Shown: positions 11,316-23,846 of the stretch, one piece after another
Numbering within the stretch: position 1 is the stretch's first letter
Layout: each line of letters starts with the position of its first letter
Assembly: GCA_945905765.1 (NCBI GenBank)
Contig: CAMDPZ010000001.1
Location: forward strand, 60,298-124,297
Direction of reading: 5' to 3'
DNA: 64,000 nucleotides
Source: Nitrospira lenta
Lineage (GTDB): Bacteria; Nitrospirota; Nitrospiria; Nitrospirales; Nitrospiraceae
Made by a program: the position numbers and the translations under genes
The notes under the pieces: model-generated
The model's input: the letters and a program-made list of their open reading frames with translations, nothing else
The model's database searches: none
Told to the model about the DNA's origin: nothing

Positions 11316-11807
11316 ATGTGGGACGTGAAACAGGACGTGCAGGATTCAGTCGAACAGGAACGGGACGACATCACGGATCTCACAACCAACCCAGCGATCA
11401 AAGATGCCGGAGGCATTATTGCCTTTGTCGGGAAGGGCGTCGAATTCAACGGCACCATCACCTATAGCGGCACAGTCAGAATTGACGGCTACCTCAACGG
11501 AGAAATTCACACGGACGGCATACTGCTGGTGGGGGAAAATGCCGTCATCCAAGCTAAAATCACGGCCGGCACGATCATCTGCAAAGGGAAAATCACCGGC
11601 GATATCGTGGCCAAAGAGCGCGTGAAGCTCTGCGATCCGGCGGTGGTGAGTGGCAGCGTGAAGACGCCCGTTCTGTCCGTAGAAGATGGCGTGCTCTTCA
11701 ATGGCGACCTTGAGATGGTTCGCGCGGCGCGCGCGCTTCCCCGAGAAATCCCGGCGCGTGAGGTTGGCGTCATCGCCCAGCCGGAACTGAAACGTGCGAA
11801 TGGCTAA
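11316..11807 (+). CDS. bactofilin-like polymer-forming protein
   Basis: GKGVEFNGTITYSGTVRIDGYLNGEIHTDGILLVGENAVIQAKITAGTIICKGKITGDI beta-helix repeats; ATG 11316 has upstream GAGGAGG (ORF track start 11175). Confidence 0.85.
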   Translation: MWDVKQDVQDSVEQERDDITDLTTNPAIKDAGGIIAFVGKGVEFNGTITYSGTVRIDGYLNGEIHTDGILLVGENAVIQAKITAGTIICKGKITGDIVAKERVKLCDPAVVSGSVKTPVLSVEDGVLFNGDLEMVRAARALPREIPAREVGVIAQPELKRANG

Positions 11808-11891
11808 ATCGTATATATACTTAAGTATATTGCATTCTCTCTTTCGCCGTAACAATGGGCTGCGCGCAAACAGACCTCGCCGCGGGAGGCC

Positions 11892-12320
11892 ATGATGTGG
11901 GCAATGAAGGAATGGGGCCAGCACGCCGAATCCGCCGACGAGAACTTCACGCTCATGGCCAAGAGCATGAACTTCAAGGGCGTGATGACGTTCACCGGCA
12001 CCGTGCAGATCGACGGTCGCGTCGAGGGCGAACTCCACATCATCGGGACGCTGATCGTCGGAGAGCATGCGGTGATCAAAGGCCTCGTATCGACCGGCAC
12101 GCTCATCAATAGCGGCAAGATCAACGGCATGATCACCGCCACGGAAAAAATTCAGATCCTGAAGCCCGGCCTGCTGGTCGGGGAGATCCGCACCCCGGTG
12201 ATCGCGATCGAGGAAGGCTCGCAATTCCAAGGCACCTGCGATATGGGCATCCAGCACCTGCATGACGACCGAACCGTGCCGATCGGGGCCCCACACGGCC
12301 TTGCCGCATCCTCTCATTAA
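11892..12320 (+). CDS. bactofilin-like polymer-forming protein (second paralog)
   Basis: MNFKGVMTFTGTVQIDGRVEGELHIIGTLIVGEHAVIKGLVSTGTLINSGKINGMI bactofilin repeats. Confidence 0.88.
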   Translation: MMWAMKEWGQHAESADENFTLMAKSMNFKGVMTFTGTVQIDGRVEGELHIIGTLIVGEHAVIKGLVSTGTLINSGKINGMITATEKIQILKPGLLVGEIRTPVIAIEEGSQFQGTCDMGIQHLHDDRTVPIGAPHGLAASSH

Positions 12321-12368
12321 CGGCCGGCCCCCTAGCCCTTTCGTTCCCCACTCAGTACAATAGCCCCT

Positions 12369-13451
12369 ATGACTCGTCCAACAGTTCTTCTCGGCATGAG
12401 CGGTGGAGTGGACAGCTCCGTCGCGGCAGCGCTCCTGGTTCGCCAGGGCTACGACGTCCGGGGCGTCACGCTTCAGGTCTGGGAACATGAAGACGAAACG
12501 GTCGCGGCCTCCAAGAAATGGGAGGAGCGCGGCTGTTGCAAGGTCGGCATCGCCCGCTATGTGGCGCAGACCTTGAAAATTCCGCATGAGGTCGTCGATA
12601 CCAGGCAAACCTTTCGTGCCGGCGTCATCGACGACTTTTTGGCCGGCTATCTCGACGGCACCACACCCAATCCCTGCGTTCGGTGCAATGAGCGCGTCAA
12701 GCTACGCGGTCTCATCGAACTAGCGGACGCGCGCAGCATCGATTTTGTCGCCACCGGCCACTATGTCCGCATCGGCTCATCCGAAGGTCTCCCGACTCTC
12801 CACCGGGCGACTGATCCCAAGAAAGACCAGAGCTACTTTCTCTATCGGCTCCGTCAACCCTGGCTCTCTCGCTTCCTCTTTCCCGTAGGGGAGATGCAAA
12901 AGGCCGACGTCTGGAAGGAAGCAGAAGCCCTGGGCCTTCCCGTCGACGAATTAAAGGAAAGCCAGGAAATCTGCTTCGTGAGCCACGGCGATTACCGGAC
13001 CTTCATCGAAAAAGAAGCCCCCGCCGCCAAGAAGGCCGGGGCCTTTGTGGACGAAGAGGGCCGACATTTAGGTGATCACGAAGGAATTGCCTTCTATACA
13101 CCGGGCCAACGACGGGGCCTCGGAGTTGCGACGGGCCGCAGGCTATATGTGCAACAGGTCCAGCCCGCCACCAATACGGTCGTCCTCGGGACGGAAGAGT
13201 CGCTCCGCCGCGATCAATGCGATATTGCGGACCTGAACCTCTTCGATCCCACCCTGCTCACTGGCTCAACGGACGTAATGGTGAAGGTCCGTTATGCCAC
13301 GCCCGCAGCCCCTGCAACCCTCCAGCCCCTTTCTGAGGGCGCCCTGCGCATTCTCTTCCACGAGCCACAGCGCGCCTTAAGCCCGGGACAGTCCGCCGTC
13401 TTCTATCGGGAAGATCGCGTACTCGGCGGCGGCATCATCCAATCGTTCTAA
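12369..13451 (+). CDS. mnmA: tRNA-specific 2-thiouridylase MnmA
   Basis: LLGMSGGVDSSVAAALLVRQGYDVRGVTLQVW; NPCVRCNERVK; ATGHYVR; DQSYFLYRL. Confidence 0.97.
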   Translation: MTRPTVLLGMSGGVDSSVAAALLVRQGYDVRGVTLQVWEHEDETVAASKKWEERGCCKVGIARYVAQTLKIPHEVVDTRQTFRAGVIDDFLAGYLDGTTPNPCVRCNERVKLRGLIELADARSIDFVATGHYVRIGSSEGLPTLHRATDPKKDQSYFLYRLRQPWLSRFLFPVGEMQKADVWKEAEALGLPVDELKESQEICFVSHGDYRTFIEKEAPAAKKAGAFVDEEGRHLGDHEGIAFYTPGQRRGLGVATGRRLYVQQVQPATNTVVLGTEESLRRDQCDIADLNLFDPTLLTGSTDVMVKVRYATPAAPATLQPLSEGALRILFHEPQRALSPGQSAVFYREDRVLGGGIIQSF

Positions 13452-13476
13452 CTTCTTTCGCGCCCGCAGCATCGTA

Positions 13477-13506
13477 TTGACAGTTCTCCGTTGCCAATGC
13501 TAACTT
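13477..13506 (+). promoter_or_regulatory. candidate promoter for atp cluster
   Basis: TTGACA (13477-13482), 18 bp spacer, TAACTT; good -35, weak -10. Confidence 0.4.
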
Positions 13507-13578
13507 GGCGCGCCACTTTTCGTGCACATGCACGAAGGTTTCCTTTTTGCCAAAAAGAAGAACGAACGGACCAGCATA

Positions 13579-14118
13579 GTGATAAAGACAGCAGTTGCGC
13601 GACGTTACGCACAGGCGCTCTTTGAGCTACTCGACGCCTCCACGATTGAGTCGACCCGCACCGCCCTCATAGGGCTGGGGGACGCAATCAAGGACTCCGC
13701 TTCGCTACGCCATGTCGTGGCCTCGCCGAGCTTCGGCGCCGAAGAAAAGATCGCCGTCCTCGCAGAACTTGGTTCACGCCTGGGATGTCCGCCGGTTGGA
13801 AAAACCTTTCTCGCGCAGTTGGTGAAAAAGAATCGCGTCGGCTTTCTCCCGGAAATCGCCGAGGCCTTCGCCAAGCTAGCCGATGCGTCGAAAGGCACCC
13901 AGCAAATTACCGTGTCCTCCGCGGCGGCCCTGCCCTCAGCGGAACAAGATCGAATCAGCACTCGCTTACGCGAGATGCTCAAGCGTCAGGTTGACGTGAC
14001 CTTTCACGCGGATGCCCGCCATCTCGCCGGCGTTCAGATTCAGCTCGGGAGCACGGTGGTCGATAGCACCGTCCGTGGACGGTTACAGGCGATGCAGAGT
14101 TTGTTGACTAAGGAGTAG
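13579..14118 (+). CDS. atpH: F1 ATP synthase delta subunit
   Basis: [16 protein letters not shown]...[20 protein letters not shown]; immediately upstream of atpA; GTG 13579 preferred over ORF-track start 13522. Confidence 0.9.
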   Translation: MIKTAVARRYAQALFELLDASTIESTRTALIGLGDAIKDSASLRHVVASPSFGAEEKIAVLAELGSRLGCPPVGKTFLAQLVKKNRVGFLPEIAEAFAKLADASKGTQQITVSSAAALPSAEQDRISTRLREMLKRQVDVTFHADARHLAGVQIQLGSTVVDSTVRGRLQAMQSLLTKE

Positions 14119-14120
14119 CC

Positions 14121-15638
<1,518 letters not shown>

Positions 15639-15703
15639 CCGCAGCGCCTCGCCGTCAGCCGTGAGCTGAACGCGAACGCCTGATTGCCGAAAGCACAGAC
15701 ACC

Positions 15704-16582
15704 ATGCCGAGCCTTCAATCACTACGTCGTAAAATTGCGGCGTTTAAAAATACGCAGAAGATCACCAAGGCCATGAAGATGGTGGCCGCGGCCAAGCTGA
15801 AACGGTCACAGGACCGCATTCTGGCGGCGCGGCCCTATGCCTTGAAAATGCGCGGCGTGCTCAGCAACTTGAGCCAGCGTGTGAACCGGGCCTCCCACCC
15901 CCTACTGCAAAAACGCGAGGGCAAGAAGGTCGAAGTCCTCGTCATCACAAGCGATCGCGGGCTGTGCGGCGGGTTCAACGGCAATATCGCGCGAAAGACT
16001 TCAGAATTCGTGCGGGAATGCGAAGCCCGCGGCATGCAGGTCAACTTGAGCATCGTGGGACGCAAGGGCCGCGACTATTTCCGCCGCCGCACCTGGCCGA
16101 TCAGACAAGAATGGACCGGCATCTTCGATAAGCTGACGTTCGAACATGCCATCGATATCGGCGGCGACCTGACCGACCACTTCGTCAAGGGCACCTTCGA
16201 CGAACTCCACATCGTCTATAACGAATTCAAATCCGCCATTCAGCAGCGCGTGATCGTGGAGAAACTGTTCCCCGTCGATACCGCAGCCGAGTTTGGGGCC
16301 GCGCAGGCGGAGGGGACGACCGGCGGCAGCTACTTCTATGAGCCGGACGAAGCCGAACTGTTGAACGTCTTTATCCCGAAACATTTTCAGACGCAGACGT
16401 TTCGTATTCTGTTGGAATCGGCCGCGGCGGAACATGGCGCCCGCATGGCGGCCATGGACGGCGCGACGCGCAACGCCGGACAGCTGATCAAGAAAGTGAC
16501 CTTGCATTACAACAAGACCCGCCAGACCGCGATTACTAAAGAACTGATGGATATCGTCGGCGGCGCCGAAGCGCTGAAATAG
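15704..16582 (+). CDS. atpG: F1 ATP synthase gamma subunit
   Basis: MPSLQSLRRKIAAFKNTQKITKAMKMVAAAKLKR; SDRGLCGGFN. Confidence 0.97.
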   Translation: MPSLQSLRRKIAAFKNTQKITKAMKMVAAAKLKRSQDRILAARPYALKMRGVLSNLSQRVNRASHPLLQKREGKKVEVLVITSDRGLCGGFNGNIARKTSEFVRECEARGMQVNLSIVGRKGRDYFRRRTWPIRQEWTGIFDKLTFEHAIDIGGDLTDHFVKGTFDELHIVYNEFKSAIQQRVIVEKLFPVDTAAEFGAAQAEGTTGGSYFYEPDEAELLNVFIPKHFQTQTFRILLESAAAEHGARMAAMDGATRNAGQLIKKVTLHYNKTRQTAITKELMDIVGGAEALK

Positions 16583-16606
16583 TCCGCCACGTTGAAGAAG
16601 GAGTGA

Positions 16607-18052
<1,446 letters not shown>

Positions 18053-18136
18053 GCAGGCGGGCGCTCTTGTGCTCGCAGACCGCGCACGATGAAACGGTGC
18101 TCGGTCGATGCGCGCACGTCAGAGCATCCCGCCTGC
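18053..18136 (+). other. long inverted repeat between atpD and atpC
   Basis: GCAGGCGGGCGCTCT (18053-18067) pairs with AGAGCATCCCGCCTGC (18121-18136) with one mismatch/bulge. Confidence 0.7.
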
Positions 18137-18167
18137 TCATACCTTTTGATAAGTACGTAGGAGAGAT

Positions 18168-18587
18168 ATGGCTGGGAAGATTTTACTAGAAGTGGTGACG
18201 CCGGATAAGTTGCTCTTGAGCCAGCAGGTGGATGAGGTCATCGCCCCGGGCTCAGAGGGTGAGTTCGGCGTCTTGCCGGGACATTGCCATTTCCTTTCTA
18301 CGCTACGCATCGGTGAGCTTCGCTACCGCATCGGGGATCAGACCAACCACATGGCGGTCCTCTGGGGTTACGCAGAAGTCACCCCGACCAAAGTAACCAT
18401 CATGGCCGAGATCGCGGAGAAGGCCGAAGACATCGATGTGGAGCGGGCTCAGGCTTCATTCGAGAAGGCCGAGGAACGACTCAAGGCCGGCGGCCTCCCC
18501 TCCGAAGTCAAAGAAGCAGAGATCAGTCTCGAAAAAGCCCGTCTCCGCAAAAAGATCGCCGACCGAGCCCGCAAGACCGGCCACTGA
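18168..18587 (+). CDS. atpC: F1 ATP synthase epsilon subunit
   Basis: KILLEVVTPDKLLLSQQVDEVIAPGSEGEFGVLPGHCHFLSTLRIGELRY. Confidence 0.95.
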   Translation: MAGKILLEVVTPDKLLLSQQVDEVIAPGSEGEFGVLPGHCHFLSTLRIGELRYRIGDQTNHMAVLWGYAEVTPTKVTIMAEIAEKAEDIDVERAQASFEKAEERLKAGGLPSEVKEAEISLEKARLRKKIADRARKTGH

Positions 18588-18677
18588 CGTCCCTCTCAGC
18601 TCATCCAGCAGCACAACAGCAGATACCGTAGAGCTTCTGTCTCCGTTCAGGATGTAGGGTCACGGGCCTAAACCATC

Positions 18678-19643
18678 TTGACTGATGAGAGCCCCTCCAT
18701 TATGTTCGACTGCGTGACTACCCACCCTCAGGAGCGTGACACAGTGCCAAGATCATTCCTCTGGAGCAAGATCGCTCTCGCCGCAACCCTGCTGCTCTGC
18801 CTGGGCTGCGCCGGTCCTCCCCTCATAAGCCGTCCCGTCCAAACCGAACCATCCTGGTTCGTCCGACTGGATTCCTATCAGGACACCAGCCCCTCGTCCG
18901 ATCATCTATATGATCATCCGGCGACCTGGACGATGGAGGAACTCTCTGCCATTCTCAGCCGGCTCCTCCTCGAAGAGCAAAAAGGAATCCTGGATACAGC
19001 CAAACCCCCACGGCCAGTGTTTTCACAGGAAGAGATCAACCGGCTCGTTCCCGCCATCCAGAATGCGTTTCGAACGGCTCGCCCGCACGAGTGGCTGTCC
19101 TTTCATCTGACAGAACCGTCCGGCAAAGCGATCACATCAGGCGGTCTCTTTATAAAGAACGGACGCTTACACATCATACTGGCCAATCACCAGGAGCCTG
19201 GCTCGGCGGAAGATCCTGACGTGAAAATGGTCTCAGCCAACCCCCTCCGCTCCATGAGGGGAACGAGGGGAAGCCTGCAGTTTGAATCCGCGCGATTTTC
19301 GATGGGCACAGAGCCGAACTGGTCCGGCGGCCATGCTGCGTCTGCCAGCGAATTAACGCTCGACCACCAGGCCTTCCTAGCTTTTCTCCGTTTGCCTATC
19401 GCGTCGCCCCCACAGCCCATCGCCTCAATACCCAAGGCGCCTCAATCAGAAAACACCTCCCTGCCCAGTACCGTCGCGAGCAAGAAAGAGCCAGTCCAGA
19501 AAGACCCCCTCCTCTCCTTGCAGGACGAAATCGATCGACTCAAACGAAAGATTGAAGAGCAGGAGAAAGACATCGCCAAGCTCAAGCAATCTGCGGGACA
19601 ACCGCCCAAGTCAAAGCCAACGAAGCCCAGACCCCATCCTTGA
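18678..19643 (+). CDS. hypothetical lipoprotein with C-terminal coiled coil
   Basis: LLLCLGCAGPP lipobox; QDEIDRLKRKIEEQEKDIAKLKQ coiled coil; start may be internal. Confidence 0.65.
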   Translation: MTDESPSIMFDCVTTHPQERDTVPRSFLWSKIALAATLLLCLGCAGPPLISRPVQTEPSWFVRLDSYQDTSPSSDHLYDHPATWTMEELSAILSRLLLEEQKGILDTAKPPRPVFSQEEINRLVPAIQNAFRTARPHEWLSFHLTEPSGKAITSGGLFIKNGRLHIILANHQEPGSAEDPDVKMVSANPLRSMRGTRGSLQFESARFSMGTEPNWSGGHAASASELTLDHQAFLAFLRLPIASPPQPIASIPKAPQSENTSLPSTVASKKEPVQKDPLLSLQDEIDRLKRKIEEQEKDIAKLKQSAGQPPKSKPTKPRPHP

Positions 19644-19863
19644 GTCCTGATAGAAAAATCCTGAAGCAACAACGAACGTCCGGACTCTTGATGAAGCGGT
19701 CCATCCATCGCATAGTTTTCTCCCTCCTGCATCGAGCCACCCTTGCGGACAATAGCTTCGCCCCAACCAAAGACGAGGGGCCCAGATCGAGAAGCCTCCG
19801 ATTGCAATTGAGCCGCTCGCTACAGTAGCGTGGCCTCAACGAACTGGTGAGGGCAATGTATCT

Positions 19864-20829
19864 ATGGTGACAGAGTTTGTCGTGACGGCCGGCGAGCAGC
19901 CCAAACGGTTGGATGTCTTTCTGGTCAATCGCGAACCCAACTTATCGCGGTCGGCCCTGCAACGGCTGATCGGGCAAGGGCGCGTGCGGATCAACGGCCA
20001 GGTCGTCAAGCCCAGCCAAAAGATCAAGCCAGGCGACAGCATTGCCTTCGACATTCCCAAAGCAGAGCCCTTAGCCCTCAAAGGCGAGGCCATCCCCCTG
20101 GAGATCCTCTACGAGGACGATGTGTTGCTGCTCCTGAACAAACCATCCGGCTTGGTCGTCCATCCTGCGCCAGGCCATTGGGCCGGCACCCTGGTCAATG
20201 CTCTCCTCCACCATTTCCAAACTTCCGGCGGCACAGTATCGACGATCGGGGGAAAGGAACGGCCAGGACTGGTCCATCGGCTGGACAAGGATACCTCCGG
20301 CGTGATGGTGATCGCCAAGACCGATGAGGCCCATCGCGCCCTGTCCGCTCAATTCAAACACCATACGATCACCAGGGTGTACGAAGCGCTGATCTTAGGC
20401 GTACCGAAAAAAGGCCATGGGTTGATCGATCTGGCCATCGGTCGCGACAAGAAAGAACGAAAGAAGTTCTCCGCCCACACGGCGCGGCCCAAAGAATCCG
20501 TGACGGAATACAAGGTCGACCACCGCTTCGGCAAACTGGCCGCTCATGTGCTCTTGTATCCACGCACAGGCAGGACGCACCAGCTCCGAGTCCACCTGAC
20601 CTCTCTGGGCCATCCGATTTTGGGAGATCAGACCTATGGAGGAAAGAAAGTCTGCGAGGTCGAGGGAGTGGAGATCCCCCGCGTGATGTTGCATGCGAGG
20701 ACCCTGGGGTTCAAACATCCCTCGACCGGTGAATTTCATGAATATACAAAGGCGCTCCCCTCCGATGTGGAAGAGGTGTTTCAGGCGCTCGACGGGCTCA
20801 CGCCTCCTCCCAGCGCGAAGAAATCTTGA
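19864..20829 (+). CDS. rluD: 23S rRNA pseudouridine synthase RluD-family
   Basis: S4-like N-terminus; GLVHRLDKDTSGVMVIAKTDEAH; LYPRTGRTHQLRVHL. Confidence 0.92.
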   Translation: MVTEFVVTAGEQPKRLDVFLVNREPNLSRSALQRLIGQGRVRINGQVVKPSQKIKPGDSIAFDIPKAEPLALKGEAIPLEILYEDDVLLLLNKPSGLVVHPAPGHWAGTLVNALLHHFQTSGGTVSTIGGKERPGLVHRLDKDTSGVMVIAKTDEAHRALSAQFKHHTITRVYEALILGVPKKGHGLIDLAIGRDKKERKKFSAHTARPKESVTEYKVDHRFGKLAAHVLLYPRTGRTHQLRVHLTSLGHPILGDQTYGGKKVCEVEGVEIPRVMLHARTLGFKHPSTGEFHEYTKALPSDVEEVFQALDGLTPPPSAKKS

Positions 20830-20877
20830 CAGGTCTCACAACTTGGCGTAAGCAATGCCCCCTCGAAGGATGACTCT

Positions 20878-21300
20878 ATGCAGACTGCCGATGTACTCGA
20901 CGCCATAGGGGGACTGGTGGCCCATCTGAAAGTATATGCGGCCAAACTGCCTCCGATCGTGCACCTGTCGGCTGTGCCGACCGGGGTCAAGCCCAAGTTC
21001 GAAGCGGTCGAGGAGTATGAAGACATCGTCTCCCGGTTCCGGAGCCAAAGCACCGGAACAGCCTACAAGGGTCTGAACGGACTATTTGTCGAATCGCTGG
21101 AAGCCTTCGAGGTCGGCCGGCTCCTCGGTTCCGTCCAGCCTCTTCTCGCAGTACTCGACCATCTGGAGCGGATGCAGCGAGATAAGGAAATCGAAATAGG
21201 GCGGATCGATGAAAAACGCACCGGCGAATATCGAACGACGCTAAATAAAATTCTGCCGGGCAATAAGCCGGAACTGGATGGGGCAGGGCGGGGAATGTGA
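20878..21300 (+). CDS. conserved-looking hypothetical protein
   Basis: 140-aa ORF with good composition; no family recognised. Confidence 0.5.
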   Translation: MQTADVLDAIGGLVAHLKVYAAKLPPIVHLSAVPTGVKPKFEAVEEYEDIVSRFRSQSTGTAYKGLNGLFVESLEAFEVGRLLGSVQPLLAVLDHLERMQRDKEIEIGRIDEKRTGEYRTTLNKILPGNKPELDGAGRGM

Positions 21301-21402
21301 TTGAGCGGGAAGCTTTTAGCCGTCAGCTTCTGAACCGAAAGGGCATCCGAAGAGAACATCTTAAGGCTGAGAGCTGATCGCTGTATGCTGACAGCTATTA
21401 AA

Positions 21403-21582
21403 TCAGTGGCCCATCTTCGGGCCGGCTGCGTTGGCACCCTGCGAGACGAGCGAGAAGCGAACGGCTGATCCACAGTGAGGGCACTTGGCTCGAACGGTCG
21501 TTTCATCGAGGAGTTCATACTGCTCCCCGGTGAGCCACATGAGCTGAAAACACTTAGTGCAGCTACGGACTTGCGTTGTCAT
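21403..21582 (-). CDS. small zinc-ribbon protein
   Basis: MTTQVRSCTKCFQLMWLTGEQYELLDETTVRAKCPHCGSAVRF; two CxxC pairs; internal Met preferred. Confidence 0.65.
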   Translation of the reverse strand: MTTQVRSCTKCFQLMWLTGEQYELLDETTVRAKCPHCGSAVRFSLVSQGANAAGPKMGH

Positions 21583-21644
21583 AATGTTCCTCGTACACTC
21601 CGCCTGTTTTAAATTGCTGTAGCCAGGAGATAATCTAGTACAAG

Positions 21645-22076
21645 ATGCCCCCAACCCTCAAGCCTACCATCACTTTCGCCGAGAAAAAAGACCTCGACCC
21701 AGCCAAGCTCGTCCGCCTCTACCAGCAAGCTCCTTGGGCCAAAGGACGGACCATTGAAGACGCGCGTGAGATGTTGCGTCACACCGATGTGGCCGTGACG
21801 GCCTGGGACGGCGACCTGCTGATCGGATTCGGACGGGTCTTAACGGACTATGTCTACCGGGCGACCATCTGGGATGTGATCGTCGACAAGGGCTACCAAA
21901 GCCAGGGCATCGGCGCCGATATTGTCCAGCGCATCTTAAACCATCCCCGCCTGAAAAAAGTCGAACTCTTCTGGCTCTGCACCCGCATGCCAGGTTTTTA
22001 TGAAAAGCTCGGCTTCAGTTCGAAGGAACAGACCGGAATGGTCTGGGCCAGATCCAAACAGGGCCGTCAGGAATAG
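21645..22076 (+). CDS. GNAT-family N-acetyltransferase
   Basis: LIGFGRVLTDYVYRATIWDVIVDKGYQSQGIGADIVQRIL...FYEKLGF. Confidence 0.85.
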   Translation: MPPTLKPTITFAEKKDLDPAKLVRLYQQAPWAKGRTIEDAREMLRHTDVAVTAWDGDLLIGFGRVLTDYVYRATIWDVIVDKGYQSQGIGADIVQRILNHPRLKKVELFWLCTRMPGFYEKLGFSSKEQTGMVWARSKQGRQE

Positions 22077-22139
22077 CTTCCTCTCCACTCTCTCGCTTCT
22101 CTCTGCCAATCTGTCGCATGAACTCCGCCGAGCGGCTCT

Positions 22140-22964
22140 TTAGCTGCTGGCAAGGGTTCGACGCTGTCTCTTGGGGGACAAAAGCACCGCGATAAAAAAG
22201 AACAGAGTGGCCAGCAACACAATGGCGGGGCCTGACGGGATATCCCAATACGAAGAGATCAGCACGCCCCCCACTGAGCAGGCAATGCCAATGAGGACCG
22301 AGTACCAGGTCAACGTCGAAAGACTATGCGTCAGCTGGTAAGCGGTGGATGCGGGAATCAGGATCATCGCAAACACGAGGATCGCGCCGACGGTCTTGAG
22401 TGAAATCACCACCGTGAGGGCGACCAAAGTCAGCAAGAGAAAAAATATCCGCCGGGCCGGCACACCGGAGGCTTCGGCCATTTCCTGGTCGAAGGCGATG
22501 AAGTACAGCTCTTTCGAGAAAAGCACGATCGCACCGATGACGACAATGCTCAATCCGGCAATCGTGCGGAGCTCCTCGCTCGTCACGGCCAGCACATTCC
22601 CAAACAAATAGCCGTAGACCTCGGCGTTATAGGTTTTCATCAGCCCGATGAAGAGAATTGCCAGGGCCATGGTCGCGGTATAGAGAATGCCAATGGAGAC
22701 ATCCAACTTCATCCGGCCTTTTTCTTCCACCCAGCCTGTGATCCAGACCGTGGCAAGGCCGAAAAGAATGGCCATGAGCAGCGGGGGCCAGCCCATAAGA
22801 TAACCCAACGCGACTCCCGCAAAGGCCGCATGGGCCGTGCCGGCTCCCATAAAGGCCAGCCCCCGCAACACGACGAACACCCCGATCGTCGAACACAAGG
22901 CCCCAACGAGCGCAGCCGCCAGAAGAGAACGTTGAATAAAATCGTAGGCGAGCAGATCAAGCAT
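22140..22964 (-). CDS. zinc/manganese ABC transporter permease (ZnuB/ABC-3 family)
   Basis: Multi-TM; FVVLRGLAFMGAGTAHAAFAGVALGYLMG; next to matching ATPase and SBP. Confidence 0.92.
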   Translation of the reverse strand: MLDLLAYDFIQRSLLAAALVGALCSTIGVFVVLRGLAFMGAGTAHAAFAGVALGYLMGWPPLLMAILFGLATVWITGWVEEKGRMKLDVSIGILYTATMALAILFIGLMKTYNAEVYGYLFGNVLAVTSEELRTIAGLSIVVIGAIVLFSKELYFIAFDQEMAEASGVPARRIFFLLLTLVALTVVISLKTVGAILVFAMILIPASTAYQLTHSLSTLTWYSVLIGIACSVGGVLISSYWDIPSGPAIVLLATLFFFIAVLLSPKRQRRTLASS

Positions 22965-22966
22965 GG

Positions 22967-23773
22967 TCAGTGATGATGGTGATGGTAATCTTCAACGATG
23001 ATGGTATCCCGCTCCGTAATCACCAGATCTTTTCCGTAAACCTGGCTAAGGATCTCCGGCTTCAGAACGTCAGCAGGAGGCCCCGCTGCATAAAGCCTGG
23101 TTTTGAGAAGCACGAGCCGATCCACATGCGAACGGATCATATTGATGTCATGGGTGATGAGCAGAACGGTCAACCCCAGCTCGTCATGGAGATGCCGCAC
23201 CAGCTCGACGACATTGTGCTGCGTGGTGATATCCAGCCCCGTCGTCGGCTCGTCGAGCAATAACACTTTGGGCTGCTGAGCCAAGGCTCGCGCGATAAAG
23301 ACCCGCTGCTGCTGGCCACCGGAAAGGTGGCCGAGCGCGCTATCGCGATGGTCCTCCATCCCCACGTGCGCCAACGCTTCCAGCGCGATCTTGCGATCCT
23401 TCCCCGATGGCCGTGTAAACAGACCGAGAGCACCGTACCGTCCCATCATGACCGTTTCCAGGACTGTGACGGGAAAGTTACGATCAACCACACCCTTCTG
23501 AGGAAGGTAGCCGATCTTGGCCCGATGGTGACAGCGCAGTTCATCGCAGGCGCAATCGAAAATTCTCAGGTGGCCCTTGAGTGGCGCCATCAAGCCGAGA
23601 ACCGCGCGGCAGAGGGTCGTCTTTCCGGACCCGTTGGGCCCGATCACCCCCACGAACTCGCCCGATTGAATCTCGAGCGAAATATCCTCAAGCGCAATGA
23701 CGCCGGGAAATCCAAAGGTCGCATGATCGAAATGTATGATAGGAGTCGACATAATGAGAGGTCTGAAAGTCAT
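22967..23773 (-). CDS. metal ABC transporter ATP-binding protein (ZnuC-like) with C-terminal His tail
   Basis: GPNGSGKTTLCRAVLG; LSGGQQQRVFIARAL; LLLDEPTTGLD; ends DYHHHHH. Confidence 0.94.
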   Translation of the reverse strand: MTFRPLIMSTPIIHFDHATFGFPGVIALEDISLEIQSGEFVGVIGPNGSGKTTLCRAVLGLMAPLKGHLRIFDCACDELRCHHRAKIGYLPQKGVVDRNFPVTVLETVMMGRYGALGLFTRPSGKDRKIALEALAHVGMEDHRDSALGHLSGGQQQRVFIARALAQQPKVLLLDEPTTGLDITTQHNVVELVRHLHDELGLTVLLITHDINMIRSHVDRLVLLKTRLYAAGPPADVLKPEILSQVYGKDLVITERDTIIVEDYHHHHH

Positions 23774-23846
23774 CGCGTTCGAAAGTCTTCACGTCTCCTA
23801 ATCTTCCGACCGACGACGATATGACCTTTGGACATGGTGACGTTGG

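Noticed and set aside
11346-12608. 420-aa minus-strand ORF
   Set aside because: Antisense to two bactofilin genes and mnmA start; no domain.
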